Position numbers and translations under genes: made by a program. A stretch of 40,303 nt of DNA from CAYJAZ01 sp964371865 (GTDB lineage Bacteria > Desulfobacterota > Desulfovibrionia > Desulfovibrionales > Desulfovibrionaceae). Location of the stretch: assembly GCA_964371865.1 (NCBI GenBank), contig CAYJOR010000022.1:1-40303 (forward strand). The letters run 5' to 3'. This document shows, piece by piece, positions 40,188 to 40,303 of the stretch. Position 1 is the first letter of the stretch; every line of letters begins with the position of its first letter. The notes below the pieces were generated by a model. That model was not told the origin of the DNA. It ran no database searches and was given only the letters and a program-made list of their open reading frames with translations.

Positions 40188-40303
40188 CTAAATTAGCAAG
40201 AAAGTTGTAAGAACGTAATCTGCAACAAGTACGAGTATAGAAGAAAAAACAACAGCAGAAGTTGTTGCATTTCCAACAGCTTGTGGGCCTTTGCTATCTT
40301 TTC
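40188..40303 (-). CDS. mlaE: MlaE-like permease, C-terminus only (window edge)
   Basis: The last 37 codons of a frame entering from the right edge, ending TAG at 40190-40188. The peptide includes SKGPQAVGNATTSAVVFSS and then ILVLVADYVLTTFLLI. The G-x-x-x-VG-ATT-AVV pattern with a terminal hydrophobic helix is the C-terminus of the MlaE/YrbE permease family, the membrane partner of MlaF. The rest, including the N-terminus and promoter, is outside the window. Confidence 0.88.
   Translation of the reverse strand, partial: KDSKGPQAVGNATTSAVVFSSILVLVADYVLTTFLLI

Noticed and set aside
1..40303. CRISPR arrays, tRNA or rRNA genes, IS elements
   Set aside because: No regularly spaced repeats, no recognisable cloverleaf or rRNA sequence, and no transposase or terminal inverted repeats were seen.

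Overview
The window is an AT-rich bacterial chromosome segment densely packed with core genes. I see no prophage, insertion sequence, CRISPR array, tRNA or rRNA. The gene content (a 719-residue LutB-LutA fusion beside LutC, an NtrX-like regulator, a dnaE-queD-mfd-surA-like-uvrA run, and Mla lipid-transport genes implying an outer membrane) points to a Gram-negative, probably an unusually AT-rich member of the Desulfovibrionaceae or a relative. That assignment rests on gene content and protein resemblance, not on a database search.

Layout. 1-8.8 kb: metK (minus, cut by the left edge), a divergent small papain-fold-like protein, purA, der and dnaK (plus), then an NtrX-like sigma54 activator (minus). 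9.0-14.6 kb: a minus-strand translation operon rpmI-rplT-pheS-ackA-pheT, with acetate kinase inserted between the two Phe-tRNA synthetase subunits and a terminator-like hairpin between rplT and pheS. 14.8-18.9 kb (plus): a 53-residue membrane protein coupled to an HD-domain hydrolase, a TVP38/DedA-like membrane protein with a GT4 glycosyltransferase, and hemL. 19.2-22.6 kb (minus): a polar amino acid ABC importer (two permeases and a binding protein, no ATPase) led by a MarR regulator with a visible promoter/operator, plus a separate 62-residue protein. 23.0-34.7 kb: a six-gene plus-strand operon dnaE-queD-hypothetical-mfd-surA-like-uvrA. 34.8-38.7 kb: a 61-residue protein divergent from a LexA/CI-like S24 repressor, followed by the lactate-oxidation genes lutC and lutB-lutA. 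38.9-40.3 kb (minus): mlaE (partial)-mlaF-mlaD.

Regulation is unusually readable. At least nine -35/-10 pairs with exactly 17-bp spacers can be found, and several coincide with dyads that look like operators. The best example is the S24 repressor intergenic region, where a 30-bp imperfect palindrome covers the -35 to -10 region of the divergent small gene. Most transcription units end in long hairpins, and six of these share a purine-rich arm of the GGGGAAAACC type, which looks like a dispersed sequence family. One copy lies just upstream of the der start codon instead of at a gene end.

I did not find a clearly new defence or mobile system. The most interesting candidates are the S24 repressor/small-protein/lactate cassette, the rplT-pheS attenuator with the embedded ackA, the hairpin family, and several small uncharacterised proteins.
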